Source: Lytechinus pictus
Lineage: Eukaryota; Echinodermata; Echinoidea; Temnopleuroida; Toxopneustidae
Reading direction: 5' to 3'
DNA: 64,000 nt
NCBI RefSeq assembly: GCF_037042905.1
Contig: NC_087259.1
Span: 23,315,001 to 23,379,000 of the forward strand
Positions 1 through 11,159 of the stretch are shown here, in pieces. Each line of letters opens with the position of its first letter. The first letter of the stretch is position 1. A program made the position numbers and the translations under genes. Under the pieces are notes generated by a model that searched no databases, was not told the origin of the DNA, and was given only the letters and a program-made list of their open reading frames with translations.

Positions 1-415
1 TTCTGTGCTCCCTAGCCCAAAGAAGACGAGCTACTCTGTGGCGAACAGACAGGCGTGGACATTTGGTCAACCGTCTTGCTCGGTAACCATGTTGGAGCAA
101 TCTGCGATTAACGGTTGACCGGGAAACGTTGATCCCATTATATCTCCTCCACAAGCGACGAAGACGGCTCGTGGGCAATTTCCGGTTTCTGCGGCTGAAA
201 TTCAACAGTTGGCGATCATCTCTTCTTGTGGTCAATCTGGGACGTCCTGGAGATTTCCGTGGCCGCACATTCCCCGCCTCACGTTGACGTTTCAGGATCT
301 TAGAGACTGCACTCTGTGATATCCCTAGGACTCCTGCGATATCAGTCTGCTTGTAGCCCTCCTGTCGCAGTGCTACCACTCTCTCGCGTATTGCTGTTGC
401 CGTTGGACCAGGCAT
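1..415 (-). CDS. Tc1-like transposase, N-terminal part (runs off the left edge)
   Basis: The minus strand is open from the ATG at 413-415 to the window edge, 138 codons without a stop. The protein begins MPGPTATAIRERVVALRQEG and continues with a helix-turn-helix (YKQTDIAGVLGISQSAVSKIL, written here as two parts YKQTDIAGVLG and ISQSAVSKIL), a GRPR-type linker (SPGRPRLTTRRDDRQL) and a second helix-turn-helix ending near the edge. This paired-like DNA-binding region is the standard N-terminus of Tc1/mariner transposases, which bind the terminal inverted repeats; the DDE catalytic domain would lie left of the window. The frame is intact, so the copy is young or still coding. I could not find a terminal inverted repeat in the 600 bases upstream of the ATG, so the element's right end is not placed. 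Confidence 0.85.
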   Translation of the reverse strand, partial: MPGPTATAIRERVVALRQEGYKQTDIAGVLGISQSAVSKILKRQREAGNVRPRKSPGRPRLTTRRDDRQLLNFSRRNRKLPTSRLRRLWRRYNGINVSRSTVNRRLLQHGYRARRLTKCPRLSVRHRVARLLWAREHR

Positions 416-1050
416 AGTCCAGGGAACGTCTCTACCGATTTTTATTTCAAATGGTACAAGGAACTCGAAAAAAAGCAACCTTCTTATACACAGTGCTAAA
501 TCAGGGAAAGGGACAGAATATCATATGCATAGGCTTTTGTAGTCTACAACAAAAGAATTTATTACGTAATCAAAATTTCTCATGTTATAATGTCACCTGT
601 GTAATGGGGAAACATTATGTAATATCTCATTTACCATTTTGTCTACGCTTAGCCTTTCAAATACCAACAAAACTGTCGATTTTTATTCAAAAATATGTTA
701 TTCCACCTTTATGACCAACAGTGTACATGTTCATTTAATCATTAATGGAGTACAACAGGCATGTTCACCTTCGCCATGTTCGCAAAGTGTCACCAGAGTC
801 TCCGTGGCATCTGAGCAGGAAGTGTGCACCATGCCCAATGTGGGTTGGTACAATACACAGATTCTTCGGTACTTTGTAATAATATAATGTCGATAAGAAG
901 GTATGTTCACGAATGGATCAAGACTAAACCACCAGCCTGCGAAGAAGAGGAAACGTGAATATAGTGAACAGATAGTGTCTAAAGGATTGATTGTCCAGGC
1001 ATATTTTCAAAAAAAATGAGTTATTCTGAAATCCCCCCTCCCCCAAAAAA
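416..1050. other. Spacer, nothing recognised
   Basis: Probably begins with the 5' untranslated region of the Tc1-like element. No convincing gene, RNA or repeat was seen. Two short overlapping open frames here have no family features and no splice context. Confidence 0.4.
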
Positions 1051-1051
1051 A

Positions 1052-1640
1052 GGCAACTCGTGTTACAATAACCCCAATTATAAGTTTTTTTTAATAAAAA
1101 GAGAAAAATCCAACAAACATAATTTCATCAAAATCGGATGTAAAATAAGAAAGTTATGACATTTTAAACTTTCGCTCAATTTCATAAAACAGTTATATGC
1201 ACATCCTGGTCGGTATGCAAATGAGGAGACTGATGACATCGTCCACTCACTATTTCTTTCGTATTTTATTATATGAAATATGAAATGTTCTAATTTTCTC
1301 CTCATTGTCAAGTGAAACAGCAATAATCCCTCCCTGAACATATGGAATTAGCATTCAGTCAAGTTGGTCCATAATTATTGTCAAATTTGTAAAAAATGAA
1401 ATATTGTATAATTCAAACAATAAAAAACAAAAGATATAGCGAGTGAGGGACATCATCGACTGTCTCATTTGCATGTCACTGAGTTGTGCGTATGACTGTT
1501 TTTGAAAAAATAAGCGAAAGTTTAAAATGTCATTTATCTCTTATTTTACATCCGATTTTGATGAAATTTTCAGTGTTATGCTAGTTTGATTTTTCTCTAT
1601 TTATTCAAATCAACATTTTCCTGTGGTGGACTTGACCTTT
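1052..1640. mobile_element. Foldback element, family copy 1
   Basis: The two halves are roughly inverted copies of each other. ATTTCATCAAAATCGGATG near 1120 is mirrored by CATCCGATTTTGATGAAATT near 1550, and TATGCAAATGAGGAGACTGA near 1215 faces CATTTGCATGTC near 1470. A second copy of the same sequence, also with facing arms, lies at 40975-41535. No coding capacity is visible, so it is a non-autonomous element or MITE of unknown superfamily. Confidence 0.6.
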
Positions 1641-1878
1641 AAAGAGTTACACGTTGTTGTCGTCATCAAGAGATGACTGCGTACCTTTAGTCCTTCTCTA
1701 CTTTTCTTGATTATAACTTCTCTTCCAAACACAGGTGAGATTGAGATATAATTTCTCTTCTATTCCAATCATAGATTTAATTCGGGTTCAGTTGCTTTAG
1801 ATCCAAATAAGTTTTTGACTGAGAGTTGAGTTGAGTTTCTGTATTTTTTTTGCTTCATGGATTTATCATGGTTCCCAT

Positions 1879-2107
1879 ACACTAAAAAAATTGAGTAAAA
1901 ATTTACCAAATATTGGGTAAAAGGGAACATGCATGTTTGTTGGGTAAGATGTTGTGCCGTATTGCAGCAAAATGCATGTTTTATGGATAAATTTCAACGA
2001 GCATGACGAAACATTGGATAGATTTTACACAATATTAGGTTTAATTTTGTCCAGCAAACATGCATGTTCCTAATTTACCCAATATTGGATAAACTGTTTT
2101 AGAGTGT
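1879..2107. mobile_element. Short palindromic MITE
   Basis: About 230 bases with inverted ends. CACTAAAAAAATTGAGTAAA at the left is answered by a degenerate ...ACTGTTTTAGAGTG at the right. Inside, AACATGCATGTTTG near 1928 is mirrored by CAAACATGCATGTT near 2054, and the phrase CCAAATATTGGGTAA is mirrored by TTACCCAATATTGG. It is non-coding. Confidence 0.6.
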
Positions 2108-2339
2108 AGCTGTGATTAACAACACTGTAAAATGAATGGATGAACTACGCTTGAAGTAAAAAAGTCCTAACATGGGTTTTAAAAAATCCCATGAATTCTA
2201 AATCATTATGAAAGAAGAGCCTTCGTTTTCACCTATTTGCAAAATAAAATCAGGTATGCTTGATTGAATTCATTAAGTGTGATACTATTTTTTGATAAAT
2301 TCAGAGCTGTTAAATCCGATTTGTGCTAAACATGGAGCG

Positions 2340-3765
2340 TTGTTAACAACATTTTGAATAAGAACAAATATTTCTTAATTCAATCAATTAGTTATAATGG
2401 TTGCTGTATTAATGATCCAAATAAGATTGCTAATGTTTTCAATAACCATTTGTAAATGTTGGCGCTAATCTTGTTGATTCGATCCCGGATTCTGATTTGT
2501 AATTTTCTTCCTTTTTTATTTTTGGGGGAGGGGGGATTCATCCAACGTTTCTATTTTAAACCAGTCACTGTGAATGAAATCTTGATTATTGTCAACAAAA
2601 TGCACAATGAGAACTAATTCTGGATGTAATGATATTAGCATACGTCTTTTAAAGTCAGTAATCAAATCTTTTTGTTCCATTAACTCATATTTTTAATTTG
2701 TCACTACACATACTGATGTTTTTCCATCTGTTTCAAAATCGCTGAAGAAGGGTAACACGGATAACGTTGAAAATTCTCGTCCGATCTCAAAATTACATTC
2801 AAAGATTCTTGATTTGTATGATAAGATTTCTACATTATGTTGATCTCAATGATAAGGCACTATACGTGTTTTTATTGATCTTTCGAAAGCCTTTAATACC
2901 ATACCGCATGATATATTGTTGGCTAAATTACGTTTTTACGGCGTCAGATGTCTGCCTCTTGCCTGGTTTCATAGTTATCTTTCTAATAGAAAACAGTATA
3001 CATCCATACATTTTTACAATTCTTCTAATAAACCTATACTTTATGCTGTGCCACAAGGTTCTATCTTGGGGCCTTTTGTTGTTTCTCCTTTACATAAATG
3101 ACTTTGGTAACTGCTCATCTTTCTGTAAATTTACATTTTTTGCAGATGATACAACTACACTTGTCTCAGACATGTCAGATAAGAATTTTGAAATGTTGAC
3201 GGCAAAAATGAATTTGAGTCTGAAATACGTTTATGAATGGTTGGTCTGTAACAAACTTTCTTTTAACATACAGAAAACCAAATTGAGTGTAATCAAAAGT
3301 AGTAGAAAATCAACTCCTACGTGTATAGCGATGTTTCTATTTCTATAAAAAAACACACAGGAATATAGAACAATGTACACTTTTTGATTACCTTGGTATT
3401 AACTTAGACGACAACCCGTCGTTGGATTCCCATATGTTGTGTCACAAAATAGATTTTCAGTGTGTTGGTATAATTAATCATCTAAAATTATATTCTTACT
3501 CATCGTATTTTATTCAGGTTGTACAATGCTTTCATCCAGGGGCGGATCCAGGATTTTCCAAAAGGGGGAAACACGAAGTTCTAATACGTTCATCAGTGGA
3601 TAAATTCCTAACATTATTTTGTTACACTGTTCTCTCCGTTATGTTGGTCCAAAATATGGAATACTTTACCTTCTTCTTTACAGTGTGTACGTTTCAATAA
3701 TGCATTTCATAGGCTCTATAAAAGACATTTCTTTTTATGGTGCCTAATTGTAAAACCATTTAATT
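2340..3765 (+). pseudogene. Decayed CR1/L2-like LINE reverse transcriptase
   Basis: Fragments of a non-LTR reverse transcriptase read on the plus strand but are split over frames by indels. In order I see INDPNKIANVFNN near 2410, a degenerate FRKP...PHDI region near 2880, LAKLRFYGVRCLPLAWFHSY near 2920 followed by LSNRKQYTSI, VPQGSILGPF near 3048, the catalytic FFADDTTTLVS near 3136, then WLVCNKLSFNIQKTKLSVI near 3240. A C-terminal tail resembling VWNTLPSSLQCVRFNNAFHR lies near 3655. The left end of a hAT-type element (CAGGGGCGGATCC) interrupts it near 3537. It is certainly inactive. Family assignment rests on motif style; RTE/Jockey-type relatives cannot be excluded. Confidence 0.8.
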
Positions 3766-3782
3766 GTTAATTACCCAATTAC

Positions 3783-4617
3783 CAGGGGCGTCGATCCATT
3801 TTTAAGATGGGGGGGGGGGTAAAAACATGAATCAACGTTCCAAAGGCGCTGGATGTGTGTGTGTTTGTGTGTGTGTATATATGAATCATGAAAGAGACAC
3901 ATATCTCACCAACAAATTATAATGCGAGCGCGAAGCGCGAGCTGAATTTTTTTAGTATACTGACCTGAAAACAGGAAAAATGTACCAGTTTAGGACTGTA
4001 GTAACACATGACGATACATATCTCACTACACAGATAATGCGAGTGCCGAGAGCGAGCTGAAAATTCTTTATATTCTGACCTGAAAGCTTGATATTCTAAG
4101 CATTTTTGGTAACAATGATTAAGATGGGTATCTAAAAGAATAGATGCGAACGCGAAGCGCGCGAGCTGAAAATTCTGTTATTTCGATCTGAAATTTTTTT
4201 TACAGTTTAATGGACGTTTTTACTAAAGATCAATATATATATCCAACAAAAGATTATTGCAAATGGAAGCGGGAGTTCTTTTGAGGTTTAGACCTGAAAA
4301 CGGGACATTCTATTCAGACACCTATTTAATCATGAAAAGTATGGGTTTTTTGCTAAAGAAATGATGCGAGCGCGAAGCGCGGGATGAAAATTTTTATATT
4401 CCACTCTGCAAAATTGTCATTTTGAGCACGATTTTGAATAAAGTACGAGTTGTGTATCTCAATCTCGCTGTCCGATTTCTGTGTATCATTACGATCTTAT
4501 TTTATTTTTGCACATCCAGAATTATTGGGGGGGGGGTTAAACGATATGTTTGCCCCCCTTCCCCCAATATTTTCATTGGTGGGGCGATCGCCCCCCCCCC
4601 CAGGATCGACGCCTCTG
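3783..4617. mobile_element. Non-autonomous hAT element with intact target duplication
   Basis: The left end CAGGGGCGTCGATCC (3783-3797) and the right end GGATCGACGCCTCTG (4603-4617) are 15-bp terminal inverted repeats with one mismatch. They are flanked on both sides by the identical 8-bp duplication CCAATTAC (3775-3782 and 4618-4625). An 8-bp duplication and a CAGRGG terminus are diagnostic of hAT transposons. The 835-bp interior has G and C tracts just inside each end and a degenerate tandem array. No transposase is present. Confidence 0.9.
3920..4400. repeat. Tandem array with GCGAGCGCGAAGCGCGAGC palindromes
   Basis: Four to five degenerate units about 105-120 bp apart, near 3925, 4035, 4145, (4260) and 4365. 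Each pairs a near-palindrome GCGAGCGCGAAGCGCGAGCT with 'GAAAATT...TTCTGACCTGAAA'. The whole array lies inside the hAT element at 3783-4617. A related fragment (ATGCGAGTCTAGCGCGAG) occurs near 6877. Confidence 0.7.
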
Positions 4618-4659
4618 CCAATTACCCCACCCCCTTCTTTTTGTTCAGTTTACATCTCA

Positions 4660-5150
4660 TCAACATTGCAGGGAGTACAACCGGTTTCGCCGTGGAATGA
4701 ATTCGAGTTCTCTGACCATTGTGTGGCGCCTATAAGCGCCGCTGAATCTCCTCTTGGAGTGACTGCATAACTTTGACGGGGATGTGTGGATCGCGTGTTT
4801 TGGCTGTTGCTATGTCGGGCAATCAATGTTTGACATGGTAAGTGTGTATTGGCTCCCGTAAGGTGGATGGAGACTTTATTTCCGGGCGTTCGTCTCATCG
4901 CGAAACCGGTATAATATTGATTGCTTTGCGTTTCAGTGCATCAAATTTATCAAGCTTTATTGGCTTTTACGGATGCACCCTTTTTCATTTTTGTTTTAAT
5001 TTTATTTCGTAAATCATTATGTGTATGTTATGTAGGCCTATATTTATATTTCATATTTGATCAGTTTGATATTTCCATTTTTACCTGTACAAATGTATTT
5101 TTTAAATGGAAATAAATGAACGAATGGACGGATTCATGAATGAATAATGC
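4660..5150 (+). mobile_element. Probable retroelement 3' end
   Basis: AT-rich plus-strand sequence ending in TTTTTTAAATGGAAATAAATG and a GAATGAATGAATA-like tail resembles a LINE 3' untranslated region with an AATAAA signal and a short-repeat tail. No reverse transcriptase motif was found in it, so the call is tentative. Confidence 0.35.
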
Positions 5151-5219
5151 ATATTTTCATACCTTACTGTGATAATTGAGCCGTACTCGCATTGCTTCAC
5201 TAATCATGATTTATTTCTT

Positions 5220-5635
5220 AATGCGACCGCACACCTTACGATTGGTCTGCGACCCGATTTCAGAATAAAATGTAGTAGAATTTGATGCTAATAATGAGAC
5301 TTGGAATATCTTACTGTGTAATGTTCTAAATCATCGTACGAATACCTATGTTCAAATATGTGAAATGCTATCATCCTTCTTTGAATAAAAGCGAAATTAA
5401 TATCTAGTCGAAATGACGTCATAGCAGTCGTACGATTGGCTACGATTTGAAACTTATTTGGCCTTTACTCCAAAATAAAGGCTTGCAATTTTTCAAAATG
5501 GTTATATTAGTATTCTTTCAATTAATTTTAACCTCAAATAAAATGATATGTCCCATTCACATTTTCAGAAAATGAGCAAAATGCGATTTGTTCCAAAATC
5601 GGATCGCCAACAGTCGTAAGGTGTGCGGTGGCCTT
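5220..5635. mobile_element. MITE with inverted ends
   Basis: GCGACCGCACACCTTACGA near 5222 is the reverse complement of TCGTAAGGTGTGCGGTGGC near 5614, giving terminal inverted repeats around a non-coding interior. A diverged relative lies at 19060-19440. Confidence 0.6.
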
Positions 5636-5735
5636 TATTTTTTGCTGAAAAAAGGATGACGTCATACGCTTTCATTTCGTACAATATCTTACCATTTTCA
5701 TTTGTTTTATTCATTTTCACACGAAGTGGAATATG

Positions 5736-6850
5736 AAACAAGTGGAACACCTGTGGCAGTCTCGCCTGCATTACGCAATGCGATATAGCAGCAGTGCTTC
5801 CTTTGAAAACAGCTAATGAATATTATTCACAGAAGAAAACACTAATATGATAATGAAATATTATGCCCATTGACCCAAAATGACCTTTGACCATGATCAT
5901 GTGACCTAAGACATGTGCAGAACAATCATTCATACTTGATTATCCTTATGTCGATGTTTCATGAGCTTCCTTAGTTATGATGCCAATTCAACACATACTC
6001 CAAACATGGCCAGAGTTCATTGACCTTTAAATGACCTTTGATCTTGGCCATGTTCCTGAAATGCATACAGGGTATTCAGGGATACACTGCTGCTCTTATG
6101 TCCAAGTTTCATGAACTACATGTAGATCCATAGACTTTTAAAGTTATGATGACAATTCCACAAATACCCCAGCATTACCAAAGTTTGTTGACCCTAAATT
6201 ACCTTTGACCTTGGTCATGTGACCTGAAACTCGCACAGGATGTTCAAGGATACTTGATTGCTCTTATGTCTACGCTTTATGAACTAGATCCATAAAAGTT
6301 CAAAGTTATGATGACTATTCTTCAAATAACCCTAACATGGCCAAAGTTCGTTGACCCTAAGTGACCATTGTCCTTGGTCATGTGACCTGAAACTCGCACA
6401 TGATATTCAAGGTTACTCTTATGTCCAAGTTTCATGAACTAGATCCATAAACTTTTAAAGTTATGATGACAACTACTCAAATAACCCTAACATGGCCAAA
6501 GTTCGTTGACCGTAAGTGACCTTTGACCTTAATAATGTGACCTGAAACTCAGGCAGGATCTTCAGTGATACACTATATTATGTCTACCTTTTATGAACTA
6601 GGTCGATATACTTTCGAAGTTATGACAACATTTCAAAAACTTAACCTTGGTTAAGTTTTCGATATTGATTCCCCCAACATGGTCTAAGTTCATTGACCCT
6701 AAATGACCTTTGACCTTGGTCATGTGACCCGAAACTCAGGCAGGATATCTAATAATACTTGATTATCTTTATGTCTCAGTTTCATGAACTAGGCCCATAT
6801 ATTTTCTAAGTTATGATTTTTAAAAAACTCTATCTTGGAATTCAGGAATG
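5736..6850 (+). repeat. ~160-bp tandem array with DR1-type AGGTCA half-sites, copy 1
   Basis: A unique head (GGCAGTCTCGCCTGCAT, then GCGATATAGCAGCAGTGCTT) is followed by six diverged units. Each unit has a core related to TGACCTTTGACCTTGGTCA, at 5881, 6032, 6199, 6362, 6517 and 6704, spaced 151-187 bp. Each core is followed by ATGTGACCTGAAACTC and 'TTTCATGAACTA...AAAGTTATGATGAC'. It is non-coding. An inverted second copy lies at 50793-51895 and a related head at 31058-31135. Confidence 0.85.
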
Positions 6851-6949
6851 GGATACATACCTCGCTAATCAAATAATGCGAGTCTAGCGCGAGATGATTT
6901 ATATTTATATTCTGCATTTTTTTGTCCTTTAGCAAGGTGTTTTATCTAC

Positions 6950-7110
6950 ATTTGCCGCTCTGAACCCAGGTGTAGTAAATGGGTACCCGGTAGGAAGGTA
7001 TTCCTTGAATGCTTGAGCGCCTGATCAGGGTAGCTCTTCTATTACACCAGGGTCAGCGCTCAGAAATATTGTATTACGCGCTATATTAAATGTTGCACAT
7101 TATTGGACTT
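6950..7110. repeat. Short interspersed hairpin-type repeat
   Basis: A block starting GAACCCAGGTGTAGTAAA and containing GGGTACCCGGTAGGAAGG ends in CTATTACACCAGGGTCAGCG. The ends are partly complementary (CCAGGTGTA...TACACCAGG). It resembles a short interspersed repeat, and no polymerase III box was identified. Confidence 0.4.
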
Positions 7111-7452
7111 TGACAAGACCAAGAATATACAAAGGTCTAGAAATTATATACCTGACAAATGAATGGCAGAAGTAAAAGAAACCAGTAGTCCTATTATGAT
7201 GCGAAAACTTGGCATCTTAAGATCGAGGCTCGGCAGCAGAGAAGGGCAGCAAAAATGATGACTATCGAAAGATTACCAGGTAACGTTTGGTCGAAGACGA
7301 CAACAAGATGAGTAATCTGACCAAAAGGAGGATGCAAGTTTTTTAGATATGAATTAAACTACATATGCACACAACTCAGACAATGATCGTGCAGTCGCCT
7401 AACGACCAGTTTACAATTATTTTTAAGTTGAAAACGTGATTGTTCGGTAGTT

Positions 7453-7812
7453 TTAGCAAGGATGGGCGTCCACTCCTGCGAGGTATTTAGGAAGGGTTTC
7501 GGATGCAAATTCTGTCCACACCGGAAGTGAAAAATCTTTGTTTCCCAGCATATTCATAGTATTGACGGGAGTATTGATGATACGATCTAAATAAAAATGT
7601 GTGAGATAAGTACATGTTCCATTCTCATGACAAGGTAATTTGCTGGTAACCTGTGTTATATTGCGCCTCTGAATCTCTTTCGACCAGAGAAATTTGTTCC
7701 ACTTAGGCAAAATTCGGTTAAGAGTCGAGATAACTAGTGAATCATTATTTTGAACGAGATATTCCACAATGGCGTTATTCACTGACCAATTTTGTTTGCC
7801 AGTGATTACATG
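7453..7812 (-). other. Isolated open reading frame, unrecognised
   Basis: The minus strand is open for about 120 codons, ending at 7453 and bounded upstream by a stop near 7813. The sequence (…SLVISTLNRILPKWNKFL… and …LPKYLAGVDAHPC) has ordinary protein composition and no repeat features. It has no in-frame ATG and no convincing splice acceptor: GGTCAG at 7783-7788 lacks a pyrimidine tract. It lies just downstream of the ASB-type gene on the same strand. It could be a terminal exon, a decayed gene or chance; I assign no function. Confidence 0.15.
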
Positions 7813-7938
7813 TATTTGTGTTATTTATTATCGGACCCTGTTGTTATTCGATAATCCAAGTCCATAGTGATTTCGCAAATAAATCCAAAACTGTTGTATC
7901 GAAAAACAAAACCCAGTAGACTTCGGTAAAATGAATGT

Positions 7939-7944
7939 TTTATT
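7939..7944 (-). terminator. Polyadenylation signal of the ASB-type gene
   Basis: AATAAA on the minus strand about 150 bases past the stop codon. This would give a short 3' untranslated region ending near 7920. Confidence 0.5.
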
Positions 7945-8091
7945 GCTCACAGATCGAAGTGATTTACAAATTACTCATTCTAACAACGTTGTATACCGGA
8001 AAGAACAAATGAGGTTTCCTTGTCTGAGGGCTGAGGCTGAGCACATATATATTAAAAATGAACATGCTATACGATGATGGGTTAAAATCAA

Positions 8092-10358
8092 TCATATTAA
8101 AGAGTCTTGAGAACTGTGGGCCCAAGGGGCAAAACAGTCTTTCTTGTATACTGGCATGATGATATACTCTCTGAGTTGACTGGGAAGTTCTAGAGCATTG
8201 CAGACGTCCCCGCTGAGGCGATATGGCCTGAGAGCCTTTCTCACAGCTTGGCGACACAAGAACGTAAGTGACGGTGTCGTCCTCGCGAGACGATGTAACC
8301 AACAACTCAAATCGAATGCTTCAGGTAGAGTCAACATTCTTGGAAGTCTGTTATCATTGTCTGTTATCCTGACGTAAGTTGTATGATCCATGAGTAAACA
8401 GAACAAAGCCGAATGACGAATTTTCTTTCCCAGTTCTGGAAGTCTGATGCTAGGGAAGCGAGAAGGTCTAAGGAGAGAATGATGTTGCTGTTCGACAACC
8501 TTGCTGTTGAGGTACATGAACAACGCCGATTGGCCTTGTGCGTTTCTCCGATCCGGATCAGCCCCTCGAGCTAAGAGACGAGCGATTATGTCAGTCTGGG
8601 TACAGATACTGACGGCTAGGTGAAGCGCGGTATTCATGTCGTTATCAGGTTGGTTGACGTCGTACACGACTGGAAGAAGGAGCTTAATGCAGCCGAGACC
8701 CGAATGAGCATAGTTCCTGGATGCGATATGCAAGGGTGTTTCCCCTCTGGCATTTCCTAGCATCGGGTTCCCACCATGATCGAGAAGCGCCGCCAGGGTC
8801 TCCGCATGGCAGAACATGGCACAGACGTGAAGCGGGGAATTCCCGTTGATGTCCTTTGCATCCGTTTCCGCGCCAAACCGAACCAAAATTGACACATAGG
8901 ATGGAATGTTGTAGAAGGCCACCAGGTGCAGCGCTGACTGTCTAGACCCATCCAAGCAGTTGATATCCGCGCCACCTCTCACTAACGTCTCCACGCAACT
9001 AACAGTCATGTTGAAGTCGCGGGGTCGACTCGCACAAGGAGTCGAGTGCGAGACATTAGAATGTATCCTACTCATCAAGCAGTGCATGGCGGTCCGACCA
9101 AAGGTGTCTTTGAGATTAAGGTCCAGACCTGAACAGAGCAGCATCTGCAGAACGGGACTGTTAAGCGATACATTTCTTGACAGGAACATCGTGTGAAGGG
9201 GTAGCTGGTTAGAGGTGTATTTGCCCCTGCTGTCGGGAGCTAGGATTTCACTCCAAGTGATATTTTGCTGAAAAAATCATGAAGAGATATAGTAGGCTAA
9301 GATCTTTAAATCAACAGTTCACTTTTTATTGATGACCCTCTGTTAACTTTGGATAAACCAATCGAAAAGGCGATGACATTTCCCCGCCCCCTTTTACATT
9401 ATAGAAATATTCGATTTACTTATATGTTTCAACAGCATTGGTAAAATATATTTCCCAAAAAGGCTATGAACAGTATCAAGAGTATCAAATACCTAAAAAG
9501 GTATTTGGATAAATAATCCAATCAAGTTTGGTCCATAGTCTTGAGATGGGTTGGAAGGGTGAAGAGGGACAAATAAAATAAGCCACGCATCCAGGCCTAG
9601 TTAAACATGTTTAACTTACGGAAAGATAGTATCTGCAGAATTCAAGATCCCCAGCTTCGATCGCCTGACATAGCATCTCACTCGATTGGGTAACGTCTGG
9701 AAATGCCAGTCGATCGTTCCCAATACGATGGACACATGGATGAAGGTCATGTTGATGATCACAGGGTCCTGTCCTACATGCTGCAGTCATGGGACAGTGC
9801 CGATGACTTTCGGCAGGGATGCTGAATGGATTCCTTTGCGATTGACATTCCTGGTGACACTGATCTGACGATTCCTGATCAGCTGTCGAGAAAGAATGAG
9901 GGAAGAGAAAACCTTTCCTGATCATAATGGATTGCATCCCTAAATAGTATAGGGCACAGATTGACTGAAGAAAAAATGAATTCGGTGAAGGAGAAGATCT
10001 TTAGGCCTTTCCTAATATGTATTTTACATGAGAATCTTACTTTATTTAGATCTAGGCCTAGATCTAAATGAAATCGAGACTTAGGCTACTTTAATTAAAT
10101 CTGGGCCCCGTAACACAAAGGTGATCGATGAATTGCTGAATGAAATGGCCTATCAAGCATTTTGCTCAGTAGACTGACTAGGAACCAAGCAGAATTGTTT
10201 TTTCAAATTAGGGATTAATCGTTAACCTTTGTGTTACGGGACCCTGATCAAAATTAAAAACGAATTGATAACAGAAAAAACATGGGAGTAGGCCTACCGG
10301 GTATGGAAAATCTGAAGAAAAAAAAAATCTTACCAGATTCAGGAGCTGCTTCGGCCAT
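8092..10358 (-). CDS. Ankyrin-repeat and SOCS-box (ASB-family) protein, 506 aa, three coding exons
   Basis: Coding exons are 10358-10334, 9939-9620 and 9267-8092 (stop TGA 8092-8094). The donors are GTAAGA and GTAAGT, the acceptors TTTAG and TTTTTCAG. Phases match (1, then 0), giving a continuous 506-residue protein starting MAEAAPESG in a good Kozak context (ACGATGG). Residues ~10-115 lack a recognised domain. From ~130 there are six or so ankyrin repeats; the clearest are ~224-254, 256-287, 289-323 and 325-357, with GETPLHIAS and NTALHLAV cores. Residues ~448-486 form a SOCS box: a BC box fitting SLxxxCxxxA/V (S448, C453) for Elongin B/C and a Cul5-box-like LPSQLREYI (474-484). By family it is the substrate receptor of a Cullin-5 E3 ligase, probably cytosolic. 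Which ASB it matches, and its substrate, cannot be read here. Confidence 0.9.
10103..10244. mobile_element. MITE, GGGYCC-GTAACACAAAG family, copy 1
   Basis: The ends GGGCCCCGTAACACAAAGG and CCTTTGTGTTACGGGACCC are inverted repeats around ~100 bp of non-coding sequence. It lies in the first intron of the ASB-type gene. A second copy is at 23213-23342. Confidence 0.7.
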
Positions 10359-10680
10359 CGTTTCTGAAGTCTATACCTTAAGCTGAATTACCCTGTGATA
10401 TATTTCTCGTGATATATTTAACGCTAATGATGCAGTATTAAACTACGGATCTCCGATACAGCGGAGGAAGGATACAGAAGAAGAAGAAGATAAGCAACGT
10501 GCTCCAATATAATGTCATTGAATGATTTTCGCGCCAAAACCATTGCACATGCGTCATGCGCGCAGTAAAATATTTGTTTTGCGCAATCAAACCAAGCCCC
10601 CGAAGCTACCGCCATTTTGTTTAATCCATTAGAAGCTAAAATAAGCCCTCATTAATATTAATTTCGTACGATGCTCCCTC
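10359..10680 (-). promoter_or_regulatory. Probable promoter and 5' untranslated region of the ASB-type gene
   Basis: Upstream of the ATG at 10358 the minus strand has a YY1-like AACAAAATGGCGGTAGC near 10605-10621. This is a typical initiator-proximal motif of TATA-less genes. GCGC-containing sequence follows (GCGCATGACGCATGTGC). The transcription start is not determined. Confidence 0.35.
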
Positions 10681-11159
10681 GTCAACTGTGGTTTTGTACG
10701 TGTATTAGACAATACGCACATCAGCGCAATGACAAAGGTCAACTTGGCAAATTCATTCATGTATTCATTTTGTTACGCGCTCGAGACGCGAAGGATTCAG
10801 CGAATCAAGCAAGCGCAAATCTGAGACGATAGGTTGCGCTCTATAAAGTATCGATATCACAAGCGATATCACTTAAAAACAAAGCATTGTTTGTATTGCG
10901 TCTTATAGGCATTTGCTAATTCCAAACGGGAAGATGAAAAGAGTAGATCAAGTCGTGATTAGGTAAAGATGTCTCTAGTGCTTTTTGCCATCCCTAGATC
11001 GTAGTTACCATACTTGTAACTCATGATGAAACGGGCCCCAATTTATCATGTTTAATACGTTTCCTGTCCCCTTTATTCTCCAGCATTTCTTACTCTGTTT
11101 TTTTTTTCATTTAATCATTTTCCCACTCAAAATTCTTTTGTGCCGCCTTTCTCCTACAT

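Noticed and set aside
3920-4400. Regular repeats that might be a CRISPR array.
   Set aside because: Units are degenerate, lie inside a hAT transposon of a eukaryote, and lack constant repeats with unique spacers.
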